Shown here in pieces: positions 8,990 to 17,176 of a DNA stretch of 64,000 nucleotides; position 1 is the first letter of the stretch; each line of letters opens with the position of its first letter. The stretch is from CALKJU01 sp046349355 (lineage in GTDB: Bacteria > Pseudomonadota > Alphaproteobacteria > Geminicoccales > Geminicoccaceae). Below the pieces are notes generated by a model. It saw only the letters and a program-made list of their open reading frames with translations, made no database searches and was not told where the DNA came from. Where the stretch lies: NCBI GenBank assembly GCA_046349355.1, contig JAXMCM010000015.1:310001-374000 (forward strand), written 5' to 3'. The position numbers and the translations under genes are program-made.

Positions 8990-9955
8990 ATGCCCCGCCC
9001 GCTGCCGCCGCTGCCCGCCTTCGAGGCCTTCGTCGCCGTGATGCGCCACGGTGGCTTCGGCCGCGCCGCCCGGGCGCTGGGCATCACGCAGAGCGCGGTC
9101 AGCCACCAGATCCGCACCCTCGAGGAGGCGGTGGGCTCGCCGCTGTTCGCCCGCTCGCCGACCGGGGCTACGGCGCTGCCGGCCGCCCTGGCGCTGCTGC
9201 CGCGGGCCGAGCGGGCGCTGGAGGAGCTGCGCCGCGGGGTCGACGAGCTGGCCGGCGCCGGCCGCGGCGCCAGCGTGAAGGTCAGCGTGTCGCCGAGCTT
9301 CGCCGCCAAGTGGCTGGTGCCGCGGCTCGGCCGGTTCCTGCGCGCCCATCCCGGGATCGAGCTGCTGCTCGACGCCTCGCTGCGGCATGTCGACCTCGCC
9401 GCCGAGGGCGTCGACCTCGCCGTCCGCCATGGCGACGGGCGCTGGCCGGGACTCGACGCCCGGCCGCTCGCCGACGAGGCCTACGCCCCGGTGTGCACGC
9501 CGCCGCTCGCCGCCCGCCTGCAGCGGCCGGCCGACCTCGCCGGCGAGGTGCTGCTGCACGACCGCGCCCGCGACCGCTGGACGCGCTGGCTGGCCGAGGG
9601 CGGGCTGCCGACCGAGCCGGCCGCCCAGGGGCCCGTGCTGCACGAGGCCAACCTCGTCATCGACGCAGCGCTCGCCGGCGACGGCGTCGCCCTCGCCCGC
9701 ACCTCGCTGGCCGCCGCCGACCTCATCGCCGGCCGGCTGGTCGCACCCTTTCCCCGCCTGCTGGCGGGACCCAGCGGCTACTGGGTGCTGACCCGACCGG
9801 GCCCGCGGCGCCGCGAGGTCGCCGTGCTGCGCGACTGGCTGCTCGCCGAGGCGGCGGCCGACAGCCGCGCGGTGGCGGCATGCCTCGGCCGGGCGGCTCC
9901 CCCTGCGCCGACGACTTCCAGCGGCTTGATGGACAATCCGCGGAGGCGACGCTAA
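8990..9955 (+). CDS. LysR-family transcriptional regulator (GcvA-like)
   Basis: 321 aa. The N-terminal winged helix-turn-helix (about 5-65) contains HGGFGRAARALGITQSAVSHQI and RTLEEAVGSPLFAR. The effector-binding domain (about 90-295) starts VKVSVSPSFAAKWLVPRLGRF, a GcvA-type pattern. The gene is divergent from the chromate-resistance pair and shares its intergenic region, which holds a perfect LysR dyad; it is the natural candidate regulator. The inducer is unknown. A C-terminal tail of about 25 aa after the domain is poorly conserved in character. Confidence 0.88.
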   Translation: MPRPLPPLPAFEAFVAVMRHGGFGRAARALGITQSAVSHQIRTLEEAVGSPLFARSPTGATALPAALALLPRAERALEELRRGVDELAGAGRGASVKVSVSPSFAAKWLVPRLGRFLRAHPGIELLLDASLRHVDLAAEGVDLAVRHGDGRWPGLDARPLADEAYAPVCTPPLAARLQRPADLAGEVLLHDRARDRWTRWLAEGGLPTEPAAQGPVLHEANLVIDAALAGDGVALARTSLAAADLIAGRLVAPFPRLLAGPSGYWVLTRPGPRRREVAVLRDWLLAEAAADSRAVAACLGRAAPPAPTTSSGLMDNPRRRR

Positions 9956-9959
9956 ACGA

Positions 9960-9978
9960 AGCCGCCGTCGTGGCGGCT
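9960..9978. terminator. Possible terminator hairpin after the LysR gene
   Basis: AGCCGCC-gtcgt-GGCGGCT, a perfect 7-bp stem directly after the LysR stop codon. No T-tract follows, so intrinsic termination is uncertain. Confidence 0.35.
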
Positions 9979-10076
9979 AGCGTCGCGGCACGAATTTCTC
10001 GGGCGGGGGGTGCAGGGGACGGCCGGATCCGGCCGGGTCCGTTAGCTCTTCCGTTCGGCTTCACGGGAAGGGCTGC

Positions 10077-12194
10077 ATGTCCGGACTCGAGTGGTTCCTC
10101 TACCTGCTGGTCGTCGTCTGCGGCCTCGCCGGCGTCGCCTATGGCGTCGTCACCCGACGCGCCGTGCTGGCCGAGCCGGCCGGCAACGAGCGGATGCAAG
10201 AGATCGCGGCGGCCGTCCAGGAGGGTGCCCGCGCCTACCTGAACCGCCAGTACATGACCATCGCCGGCGTCGGCGTGGTCATCTTCATCCTGCTGGCGTT
10301 CTTCCTCGGCTTCGCCGTCGCCATCGGCTTCCTGATCGGCGCGGTGCTGTCCGGCTGCGCCGGCTTCATCGGCATGAACGTGTCGGTGCAGGCCAACTCC
10401 CGTACCGCCCAGGCCGCCGCCACCGGCGGCCTCGCCAAGGGCCTCGACGTCGCCTTCAAGGCCGGTGCGGTCACCGGCATGCTGGTGGTGGCGCTGGGCC
10501 TGCTCGGCGTCGCCCTCTACTACGGCATCCTGCTCGCCACCGGCGTCGAGCAGCGCGGCATCCTCGAGGCCCTGGTCGGGCTGTCGTTCGGCGCCTCGCT
10601 GATCTCGATCTTCGCCCGGCTCGGCGGCGGCATCTTCACCAAGGGTGCCGACGTCGGCGCCGACCTCGTCGGCAAGGTCGAGGCCGGCATCCCCGAGGAT
10701 GATCCCCGCAACCCGGCGGTGATCGCCGACAACGTCGGCGACAATGTCGGCGACTGCGCCGGCATGGCCGCCGACCTGTTCGAGACCTACGCGGTCACCA
10801 TCGTCGCGACGATGCTGCTGGGCGCGATCTTCTTCACCGGCCCGGCCGCGGCGACGCTGATGATGTTCCCGCTGGTCATCGGCGGCGTCTGCCTGCTGGC
10901 GTCGATCGCCGGCACCTACGCCGTCAAGCTGGGCGCCAACAACAACATCATGGCGGCCCTCTACAAGGGCGTCATCGCCGCCGGCGCCATCTCGGTGGTG
11001 GCGCTGATCCCGGTGACCGCCCTGGTCCTCGGCTTCGGCGGCACGATCTACGAGGCCAAGGTCGGCGAGGCGGTCGTCGCCAGCTTCACCGGCCGGCACA
11101 TCTACTACTGCGCGCTGACCGGCCTCGCCGTCACCGGCCTGCTGATCTGGATCACCGAGTACTACACCGGCACCACCTACCGGCCGGTGAAGTCGATCGC
11201 CAAGTCGTCGACGACGGGCCACGGCACCAACGTCATCCAGGGCCTCGCCATCTCGATGGAGGCGACCGCCCTGCCGGTGATCGTGATCTGCGCCGGCATC
11301 CTTCTCTCCTACCTGAACGCCGGCCTCTACGGCATCGGCATCGCCGCCACGACGATGCTGGCGCTGACCGGCCTGATCGTCTCGCTCGACGCCTACGGCC
11401 CGGTCACCGACAACGCCGGCGGCATCGCCGAGATGGCCGGCCTGCCCAAGGAGGTCCGCGTCCACACCGATGCGCTGGACGCCGTCGGCAACACCACCAA
11501 GGCGGTGACCAAGGGCTACGCCATCGGCTCGGCCGGCCTCGCCGCGATCGTCCTGTTCGCCGCCTACGTCCAGGACCTCAAGCACTACTTCCCGAGCCTG
11601 TCGGTCGACTTCAACCTCGCCGACCCCTACGTCGTGATCGGCCTGTTCATCGGCGGCATGCTGCCCTACCTGTTCGGCGCCATGGGCATGCAGGCGGTCG
11701 GCCGCGCCGCCGGCTCGATCGTCGAGGAGGTGCGCCGCCAGTTCCGCGAGAACAGCGGGATCATGGCCGGGACCAGCAAGCCCGACTACGGCCGGGCCGT
11801 CGACATGCTGACCAAGGCGGCGATCAAGGAGATGATCATCCCCTCGCTGCTGCCGGTCCTGGCGCCGGTGGTGGTCTACTTCGTCATCGCCTGGATCGCC
11901 GGCCAGTCCGAGGCCTTCACCGCCCTGGGTGCGATGCTGCTCGGTACCATCGTCACCGGCATCTTCGTCGCCATCTCGATGACCTCGGGCGGCGGCGCCT
12001 GGGACAATGCCAAGAAGTACATCGAGGAGGGCAACTACGGCGGCAAGGGTTCGGACGCCCACAAGGCGGCCGTGACCGGCGACACCGTCGGCGACCCCTA
12101 CAAGGACACCGCCGGCCCGGCGGTGAACCCGATGATCAAGATCATCAACATCGTGGCGCTGCTGATCCTGGCCAGCCTCGCCGCGGTCGGCTGA
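10077..12194 (+). CDS. hppA: K+-independent proton-translocating pyrophosphatase
   Basis: 705-aa multi-spanning membrane enzyme that couples PPi hydrolysis to H+ pumping. The PPi/Mg-binding signatures are present: DVGADLVGKVEAGIPEDDPR, DNVGDNVGDCAGM and DAYGPVTDNAGGIAEM. The subtype marker segment reads GNTTKAVTKGYAIG with lysine at residue 475, the position that is alanine in K+-dependent enzymes and lysine in K+-independent ones such as that of Rhodospirillum rubrum. The ATG is preceded by GGGAAGGG. The gene stands alone and is followed by a 12-bp terminator hairpin. Confidence 0.97.
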   Translation: MSGLEWFLYLLVVVCGLAGVAYGVVTRRAVLAEPAGNERMQEIAAAVQEGARAYLNRQYMTIAGVGVVIFILLAFFLGFAVAIGFLIGAVLSGCAGFIGMNVSVQANSRTAQAAATGGLAKGLDVAFKAGAVTGMLVVALGLLGVALYYGILLATGVEQRGILEALVGLSFGASLISIFARLGGGIFTKGADVGADLVGKVEAGIPEDDPRNPAVIADNVGDNVGDCAGMAADLFETYAVTIVATMLLGAIFFTGPAAATLMMFPLVIGGVCLLASIAGTYAVKLGANNNIMAALYKGVIAAGAISVVALIPVTALVLGFGGTIYEAKVGEAVVASFTGRHIYYCALTGLAVTGLLIWITEYYTGTTYRPVKSIAKSSTTGHGTNVIQGLAISMEATALPVIVICAGILLSYLNAGLYGIGIAATTMLALTGLIVSLDAYGPVTDNAGGIAEMAGLPKEVRVHTDALDAVGNTTKAVTKGYAIGSAGLAAIVLFAAYVQDLKHYFPSLSVDFNLADPYVVIGLFIGGMLPYLFGAMGMQAVGRAAGSIVEEVRRQFRENSGIMAGTSKPDYGRAVDMLTKAAIKEMIIPSLLPVLAPVVVYFVIAWIAGQSEAFTALGAMLLGTIVTGIFVAISMTSGGGAWDNAKKYIEEGNYGGKGSDAHKAAVTGDTVGDPYKDTAGPAVNPMIKIINIVALLILASLAAVG

Positions 12195-12214
12195 GCCGAT
12201 CCTGCCGAAACGCG

Positions 12215-12242
12215 ACGGGCCCGGCGGCGACGCCGGGCCCGT
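12215..12242. terminator. Terminator hairpin between hppA and bamE
   Basis: A perfect 12-bp stem (12215-12226 with 12231-12242) is closed by a GCGA tetraloop, 20 bp after the hppA stop and 27 bp before the convergent bamE stop. It can serve both directions. The T-tract is weak, as is common in very GC-rich genomes. Confidence 0.7.
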
Positions 12243-12269
12243 CCGATTCCGGGGCCTTGCCGGGGCGGC

Positions 12270-12743
12270 TCACATGCCGGGCGGGCGCCGCCCGACCTGC
12301 CCGTCGATGGCGCTGGGGTCGGTGTTGAAGCGGCCGACATTGCCCAGGAGCTGCTCGAGCAGGGTGAACTCGTTGCCCATCGTCTTGGTCTTGTCGTCGA
12401 CGGGCTCGATCTGCTTGGCGGCGCTCATGTCGGTCTGGTCGACCGAGGCGACCACGCCGGTCGGGTCGAAATCGATCGCCACCACGTCCTGGTTGGTGAT
12501 CTCGTCGGTGTAGAACGCCTGTTGCTCCATGCGCTGGCTGATGTAGTACCAGCGCTCGAGGTCGAAGGTGCCGATCGCCGACGGCGAGCCGAGCAGCCGG
12601 GCGACGTCCTCGCGGCTGCTGATGCCGGGCTCGATCTGGGCAAGGGCGTCGCTGTCGAGACGATGGCCATGGTTGCTGATCGTCGGCGAGCAGGCCGTCG
12701 CCGCCAGCAGGGCCCCGAGCACGAGGACGGATCTGGTCGTCAC
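12270..12743 (-). CDS. bamE: Outer membrane protein assembly factor BamE (SmpA/OmlA family)
   Basis: 157-aa lipoprotein of the BAM complex. I chose the GTG at 12743 (AGGTGG upstream) because it begins a lipoprotein signal ending at C18 (LLAATAC). The BamE fold follows: IEPGISSREDVARLLGSPSAIG, then WYYISQRMEQQAF and a strand ending VVASVDQTDM. Longer readings of this frame run through the cytochrome chaperone gene on the other strand and are not real. It is divergent from the downstream housekeeping block. Confidence 0.92.
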   Translation of the reverse strand: MTTRSVLVLGALLAATACSPTISNHGHRLDSDALAQIEPGISSREDVARLLGSPSAIGTFDLERWYYISQRMEQQAFYTDEITNQDVVAIDFDPTGVVASVDQTDMSAAKQIEPVDDKTKTMGNEFTLLEQLLGNVGRFNTDPSAIDGQVGRRPPGM

Positions 12744-12797
12744 GCGGTCACCACCTAGTTCTTGTCCCCCGACTGACCAAGGCGCGCGGTAGCACGA

Positions 12798-13388
12798 ATG
12801 GCGCAAACACGACAAGCCGAGGCCGGCCCGTTCGGCCGGTGGCGGGCCCGGGCGGCGGCCAAGCGCCAGCGCCTCGAGGCGGCGCACCAGCTCTACGTGG
12901 CGGCGGTCGGGCTCGCCCGCGATCCCGTGCTCTACGCCCGCTGGGGCGTGCCCGACACCAATGACGGCCGGCTGGAGATGATCCAGCTGCATGCCGGGCT
13001 GGTGATGCGCCGGCTCGGCCGCGGCGGCGAGGACGCCCGCGCGCTCGGCCAGGAGCTGTTCGACGTGATGTTCGCCGACATCGACCGCAACCTGCGCGAG
13101 CTCGGCGTCGGCGACCTGTCGGTCGGCAAGAAGGTCAAGGCGATCGCCGCCAGCTTCTTCGGCCGGCTCGCCGGGCTCGAGGCCGCGGTCGCCGCCGGCG
13201 ACGCCGCGGCCCTGGGCGAGGTGCTCCGCCGCAACGTCTTTCCGGCCGGCTCCGTCCCGGCGGCGGACCAGGTCGAGGCGCTGGCGCGGCACCTGCTGGC
13301 CCTCGACCGGCGCCTCGCCGGCGTCGACGAGGCCGAGCTGCTCGCCGGCCGGCTGGGTGCGTCGGGCGCTCCGGGCGTTGCCGATTGA
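12798..13388 (+). CDS. Ubiquinol-cytochrome c chaperone family protein (Cbp3-like)
   Basis: 196 aa. It matches the Cbp3/UQCC1 family that assists biogenesis of cytochrome b in the bc1 complex. Recognisable segments are LYVAAVGLARDPVLYARWGVPDT, DGRLEMIQLHAGLVMRRL and LFDVMFADIDRNLRELGVGDLSVGKKVK. The position between bamE and DUF177-plsX-fabH is the usual one in alphaproteobacteria. It starts 54 bp upstream-to-upstream from bamE, so the two share a promoter region. Confidence 0.9.
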   Translation: MAQTRQAEAGPFGRWRARAAAKRQRLEAAHQLYVAAVGLARDPVLYARWGVPDTNDGRLEMIQLHAGLVMRRLGRGGEDARALGQELFDVMFADIDRNLRELGVGDLSVGKKVKAIAASFFGRLAGLEAAVAAGDAAALGEVLRRNVFPAGSVPAADQVEALARHLLALDRRLAGVDEAELLAGRLGASGAPGVAD

Positions 13389-13517
13389 CCGGGTAGGACG
13401 CGAACCTTAAGGTGCGCGACCGGTGCCGGTTTCCTGCCCGCCGGGCGGGCCGCCCGCCGTGGTAACCGCGCCCACCCCATCGCGCGTCAGCTCAGGCCCG
13501 GCCCTCGGAGGGTCCAG

Positions 13518-14033
13518 GTGGCGGCTCTCAACGAGTTCTCGCGAACCTTCCTCGTCGATCCGCTTCCCGAGGGTGGGCTCGATTTCGACCTCGTGGCGAA
13601 CGCTGCCGAACGCACGGCCGTGGCCCGGCGCCTCGACATCCTGGCCCTCGACCGGCTCGAGGCCGACGGCCGCATCGATCGCGACAGCGCCACCGGCGGC
13701 GTCGTCGTCTCCGGCACGCTGCGCGCCGCGGCGACGCAGCGCTGCGTGGTGACGCTCGAGCCCGTGCCGCAGGCGATCGACACCGAGTTCCGCCGGCTGT
13801 TCGCGGCCGAGGCCGACGCGGCCGGCGACGAGATCGAGATCGACCCGCTGGCCGAGCAGCCCGAGCCGCTCGACGGCAGCCTGCTCGACGTCGGCGAGCT
13901 GGTCACCGAGGAGCTGTCGCTGGCGCTGGATCCCTACCCGCGCGCGACGGGCGTGCCCGAGGTGGCCGTCGGGGACGTCGAGGCCGAGCCGTCGGGGCCG
14001 TTCGCGGCGCTGTCGCGGCTGCGACCGAGCTGA
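13518..14033 (+). CDS. DUF177 / YceD-family protein
   Basis: 171 aa with a GTG start, chosen because CGGAGGG lies 6-9 bp upstream and the protein then opens with the expected EFSRTF segment. The family signature is the central C-containing segment ATQRCVVTLEPVPQAIDTEF and the acidic EIEIDPLAEQPEPLDGSLLDVGELVTEELSLALDPYPR. DUF177 proteins normally sit beside rpmF and plsX and are linked to 23S rRNA accumulation. Here rpmF is missing from the usual place and plsX starts 3 bp after the stop. Confidence 0.9.
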   Translation: MAALNEFSRTFLVDPLPEGGLDFDLVANAAERTAVARRLDILALDRLEADGRIDRDSATGGVVVSGTLRAAATQRCVVTLEPVPQAIDTEFRRLFAAEADAAGDEIEIDPLAEQPEPLDGSLLDVGELVTEELSLALDPYPRATGVPEVAVGDVEAEPSGPFAALSRLRPS

Positions 14034-14036
14034 GGC

Positions 14037-15074
14037 ATGGATCTCGTCATTGCCCTTGACGGGATGGGCGGAGACGCCGCACCCGGGGTCGTCATCGACG
14101 GCGCGCGGCTGGCGCTTGGCGAGCAGTCGGGCCTGCGGTTTCTCCTCTACGGCGACCAGGCGAAGCTGCGCCCCCTGCTCGACGCCGCCCCGGAGCTCGC
14201 GGCCCGCACGGCGCTGCACCACACGCCGGATGCCATCGCCGGCGACGCCAAGCCGTCGCATGCGGTCCGTCACGGCCGCAACAGCAGCATGCGGCTGGCG
14301 ATCGACTCGGTGAAGGCCGGCGAGGCCGCGGCCGCCGTCTCGGCCGGCAACACCGGCGCGCTGATGGGCCTGGCCACGCTGGTCCTGCGCACCCTGCCCG
14401 GCATCGACCGCCCGGCGATCGCCGCGGTGCTGCCGACCTCCAAGCGCCCGGTGGTCGTCCTCGACCTCGGTGCCAACGTCGACTGCAGCGACGAGAACCT
14501 CGTCCAGTTCGCGGTGATGGGCGAGGTGTTCTCGCGGGTGATCCTGGGCGTGGCCAAGCCGCGGGTGGCGCTGCTCAACATCGGCACGGAGGAGCAGAAG
14601 GGCGACGACGTGATCCGCAAGACCGCGGCACGGCTCAAGGACTCGTCGCTGGCGATGCACTTCGCCGGCTACATCGAGGGCCACGGCGTCACCCAGGGCG
14701 ACGTCGACGTCGTCGTCACCGACGGCTTCACCGGCAACGTCGCCCTCAAGATCGCCGAGGGCACGGCCGCCATGTACACCCACGCGCTGCGCGAGGCCTT
14801 CGCCAGCGGCTGGCGCAGCAAGCTCGGCTACCTGATCGCCCGCCCGGCGCTGCGCCTCGTCCGCGACCGCTTCGATGCCCGCCGCTACAACGGCGCCATG
14901 TTCCTCGGCCTCAACGGCGTCGTGGTGAAGAGCCATGGCGGCACCGACGCGCTGGGCTTCGCCAATGCCGTGCGCGTCGCCGCCGACCTTGTCCGCCAGC
15001 GGACCAACGAGCGGATCATCGAGGAGATGGCCTCGGTCGCCGCCCTTCCCCAAGCCCACGCCGCAGCGTCCTGA
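14037..15074 (+). CDS. plsX: Phosphate acyltransferase PlsX
   Basis: 345 aa, normal length. PlsX converts acyl-ACP and phosphate to acyl-phosphate, the acyl donor for PlsY in phospholipid synthesis. Family motifs: IALDGMGGDAAP at the start, SAGNTGALMGLATL, DLGANVDC and VTDGFTGNVALKIAEG. It forms a tight run with DUF177 (3-bp gap) and fabH (5-bp gap). Confidence 0.97.
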   Translation: MDLVIALDGMGGDAAPGVVIDGARLALGEQSGLRFLLYGDQAKLRPLLDAAPELAARTALHHTPDAIAGDAKPSHAVRHGRNSSMRLAIDSVKAGEAAAAVSAGNTGALMGLATLVLRTLPGIDRPAIAAVLPTSKRPVVVLDLGANVDCSDENLVQFAVMGEVFSRVILGVAKPRVALLNIGTEEQKGDDVIRKTAARLKDSSLAMHFAGYIEGHGVTQGDVDVVVTDGFTGNVALKIAEGTAAMYTHALREAFASGWRSKLGYLIARPALRLVRDRFDARRYNGAMFLGLNGVVVKSHGGTDALGFANAVRVAADLVRQRTNERIIEEMASVAALPQAHAAAS

Positions 15075-15079
15075 ATCCC

Positions 15080-16051
15080 ATGATCAGATCCGTCATCCGC
15101 GGCGTCGGCGCCTGCCTGCCCGAGCGCATCGTCAGCAATGCCGAGCTGGCCAGCCGCGTCGACACCTCGGACGAATGGATCCGCGAGCGCACCGGCATCG
15201 GCCAGCGCCACATCGCCGCCGACGGCGAGCTGACCTCCGACCTCGCCGCCACCGCCGCGCGCCGCGCCCTCGAGCGCGCCGACCTCGAGCCCGGCCGCAT
15301 CGACCTGATCGTGCTGGCCACCTCGACCCCGGACAACACCTTCCCGGCGACGGCCACGGCGGTGCAGCGCAAGCTCGGCACCGGCCCCTGCCCGGCCTTC
15401 GACGTCCAGGCGGTCTGCGCCGGCTTCGCCTACGCCCTGGCCACCGCCGACAGCTTCCTGCGCTCCGGCCTCGCCACCCATGCCCTGGTGATCGGCGCCG
15501 AGACCTTCTCGCGCATCCTCGACTGGGAGGACCGCGGCACCTGCGTGCTGTTCGGCGACGGCGCCGGGGCCGTCGTGCTGCGCGCCGAGCGCCAGGAAGG
15601 CAGCGCCACCGACCGCGGCATCCTCGCGACGAAGCTCGGCGCCGACGGGCGCCACTACGACCATCTCTATGTCGACGGCGGCCCGTCCTCGACCGGCAAG
15701 GTCGGGCACCTGCGGATGAACGGCCGCGAGGTCTTCCGCCACGCCGTCGCCGAGCTCGCCACCGCCGCCGAGCAGGTCGTGGCCGCCGCCGGGCTCACCA
15801 TGGGCGACGTCGACCTGCTGGTGCCGCACCAGGCCAACCTGCGGATCATCGATGCCGTCGGCAAGCGCCTGCAGCTGCCGGCCGAGCGCGTCGTCGTCAC
15901 CGTCGACCGCCACGCCAACACCTCGGCGGCGTCGATTCCGCTGGCGCTCGACCATGCGGTCGAGTGCGGACGACTGCGTCCGGGCCATCTCGTCTGTGCC
16001 AATGCCATGGGCGGCGGCTTCGCCTGGGGCGCCGCCCTGCTCCGCTGGTGA
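15080..16051 (+). CDS. fabH: 3-oxoacyl-[ACP] synthase III (FabH)
   Basis: 323-aa KAS III that condenses acetyl-CoA with malonyl-ACP to start fatty-acid synthesis. The catalytic triad is C113 (AVCAGFAYAL), H250 (VPHQANLRI) and N280 (HANTSAASIPLAL). The DTSDEWIRERTGI entry motif and GDGAGAVVL glycine loop are present. Length and spacing match E. coli FabH. Directly downstream of plsX. Confidence 0.97.
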   Translation: MIRSVIRGVGACLPERIVSNAELASRVDTSDEWIRERTGIGQRHIAADGELTSDLAATAARRALERADLEPGRIDLIVLATSTPDNTFPATATAVQRKLGTGPCPAFDVQAVCAGFAYALATADSFLRSGLATHALVIGAETFSRILDWEDRGTCVLFGDGAGAVVLRAERQEGSATDRGILATKLGADGRHYDHLYVDGGPSSTGKVGHLRMNGREVFRHAVAELATAAEQVVAAAGLTMGDVDLLVPHQANLRIIDAVGKRLQLPAERVVVTVDRHANTSAASIPLALDHAVECGRLRPGHLVCANAMGGGFAWGAALLRW

Positions 16052-16071
16052 GCCGCCGGCGGACGCCGCTA

Positions 16072-16100
16072 TTGACGGAAGCCATTGGCTGACCATAGGT
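16072..16100 (+). promoter_or_regulatory. Probable sigma-70 promoter of ihfA
   Basis: TTGACG (16072-16077) and, after 17 bp, ATAGGT (16095-16100) lie 35 bp before the ihfA ATG, with GGGGGAG as ribosome site between. The -10 is a weak match; the call is an inference from the box pattern. Confidence 0.5.
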
Positions 16101-16134
16101 TTTTGCGTTCTAGCGGCGGGGGAGACGGACGCCG

Positions 16135-16434
16135 ATGGCCGGCAAGACGGTCACGCGCGCACAGCTGGCCGAGGCGGTGTATCAGGAGGTCGGCCTGTCG
16201 CGTAGCGAATCGGCTGCGCTGGTCGATGCCATCCTGAACGAGGTTGCCGATTCGCTGATGGCCGACGGTGCGGTGAAGATCTCCTCCTTCGGTACCTTCT
16301 CCGTGCGGCAGAAGGGCCATCGCGTCGGCCGCAACCCCAAGACCGGCGACGAGGTTCCGATCCTGCCACGGCGCGTGCTGGTGTTCCGCGCCTCGCAGGT
16401 GCTCAAGGACCGCATCAACAAGGCGCGCGAGTAG
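16135..16434 (+). CDS. ihfA: Integration host factor subunit alpha
   Basis: 99-aa DNA-bending HU/IHF protein. The start KTVTRAQLAEAVYQEVGLSRSES and the arm region SFGTFSVRQKGHRVGRNPKTG, followed by EVPILPRRVLVFRAS, distinguish IHF-alpha from HU. Its position next to a MerR-like gene and after fabH is standard. It acts as a heterodimer with IHF-beta, encoded elsewhere. Confidence 0.96.
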   Translation: MAGKTVTRAQLAEAVYQEVGLSRSESAALVDAILNEVADSLMADGAVKISSFGTFSVRQKGHRVGRNPKTGDEVPILPRRVLVFRASQVLKDRINKARE

Positions 16435-16439
16435 GTCCG

Positions 16440-16901
16440 ATGGTCACAGCCCTTGCACAGCCAGCCGTCCCCGCGGCCCCGACCGAGCCGGCCGCCCGGC
16501 CGGTCAAGTCGTCGACGGCCTTCCGCACGATCAGCGAGGTCGCCGAGGAGCTCGACGTGGCGCAGCACGTGCTGCGCTTCTGGGAGAGCAAGTTCCCGCA
16601 GGTCCGCCCGCTCAAGCGCGGCGGCGGCCGGCGCTACTACCGGCCCGAGGACGTCGACCTGCTGCGGCAGATCCGCACCCTGCTCTACGAATCGGGCTAC
16701 ACGATCAAGGGCGCGCAGAAGCTCTTGCGGGCCCGCCGCGGCCGTCCCGAGGACGGCGCCGAGCCGGCGCCGCGCCAGCAGGCCCTGGAGATCACGCCGG
16801 CACCGCCGCGGCTGTCGGCCGCCGAGCTGCGCCGCCGCCTGAAGCCGATCGTCGGCGAGCTCGCCGACCTGCGCGACGAGCTGCACGCCGCCCGCCGCTG
16901 A
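16440..16901 (+). CDS. MerR-family transcriptional regulator
   Basis: 153 aa. A proline-rich leader of about 25 aa precedes the MerR winged helix: FRTISEVAEELDVAQHVLRFWESKF, then the wing GGGRRYYRPEDVDLLRQI. There is no C-terminal metal or drug-binding domain; the tail (about 100-153) is a short helical region. This gene follows ihfA in many alphaproteobacteria; its targets are not defined. The 5-bp gap suggests co-transcription with ihfA. Confidence 0.9.
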   Translation: MVTALAQPAVPAAPTEPAARPVKSSTAFRTISEVAEELDVAQHVLRFWESKFPQVRPLKRGGGRRYYRPEDVDLLRQIRTLLYESGYTIKGAQKLLRARRGRPEDGAEPAPRQQALEITPAPPRLSAAELRRRLKPIVGELADLRDELHAARR

Positions 16902-16920
16902 GCCGCCGCCCGGCCGCGGA

Positions 16921-16949
16921 TTGCCCTTCCCACCCTCGCGCGCTATAGA
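16921..16949 (+). promoter_or_regulatory. Promoter of tRNA-Pro
   Basis: TTGCCC (16921-16926), a 17-bp spacer and TATAGA (16944-16949) end 21 bp before the mature tRNA. The near-consensus -10 stands out in this GC-rich sequence. Confidence 0.65.
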
Positions 16950-16970
16950 CCTCGCGCCTTCGGGCCCGGT

Positions 16971-17047
16971 CGGAGCGTAGCGCAGCCTGGTAGCGCATCA
17001 GTCTGGGGGACTGGGGGTCGCGAGTTCAAATCTCGCCGCTCCGACCA
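16971..17047 (+). tRNA. tRNA-Pro (anticodon GGG)
   Basis: 77-nt cloverleaf. The acceptor CGGAGCG pairs with CGCTCCG; the D arm is GCGCAGCCTGGTAGCGC; the anticodon loop CTGGGGG gives GGG at 34-36, reading CCC/CCU; the T arm is TCGCGAGTTCAAATCTCGC-like. The 3' CCA is encoded. It marks the right end of the housekeeping block and the start of an accessory region. Confidence 0.95.
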
Positions 17048-17079
17048 TTCAGAACAATGACTTCGCCGATGCCGGGCGC

Positions 17080-17110
17080 CCGACGATCCCCACGATCTAG
17101 GGATTGTCGG
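17080..17110 (+). terminator. Hairpin after tRNA-Pro
   Basis: An 11-bp stem (17080-17090 with 17100-17110, one G-U pair) with a 9-nt loop, 33 bp after the tRNA, followed by CGGGTTTC. It may end the tRNA transcript or the opposing IalB-like transcript. Confidence 0.4.
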
Positions 17111-17176
17111 CGGGTTTCGAAGCTGCACCCTGTCGCTGCGTCGTCCTGGCCGACAGCCCTAACCCCTGCCGACCGC

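Noticed and set aside
16971..17120. tRNA-Pro as integration site for the following accessory region
   Set aside because: No integrase gene and no second copy of the tRNA 3' end were seen further right, so there is no att evidence.
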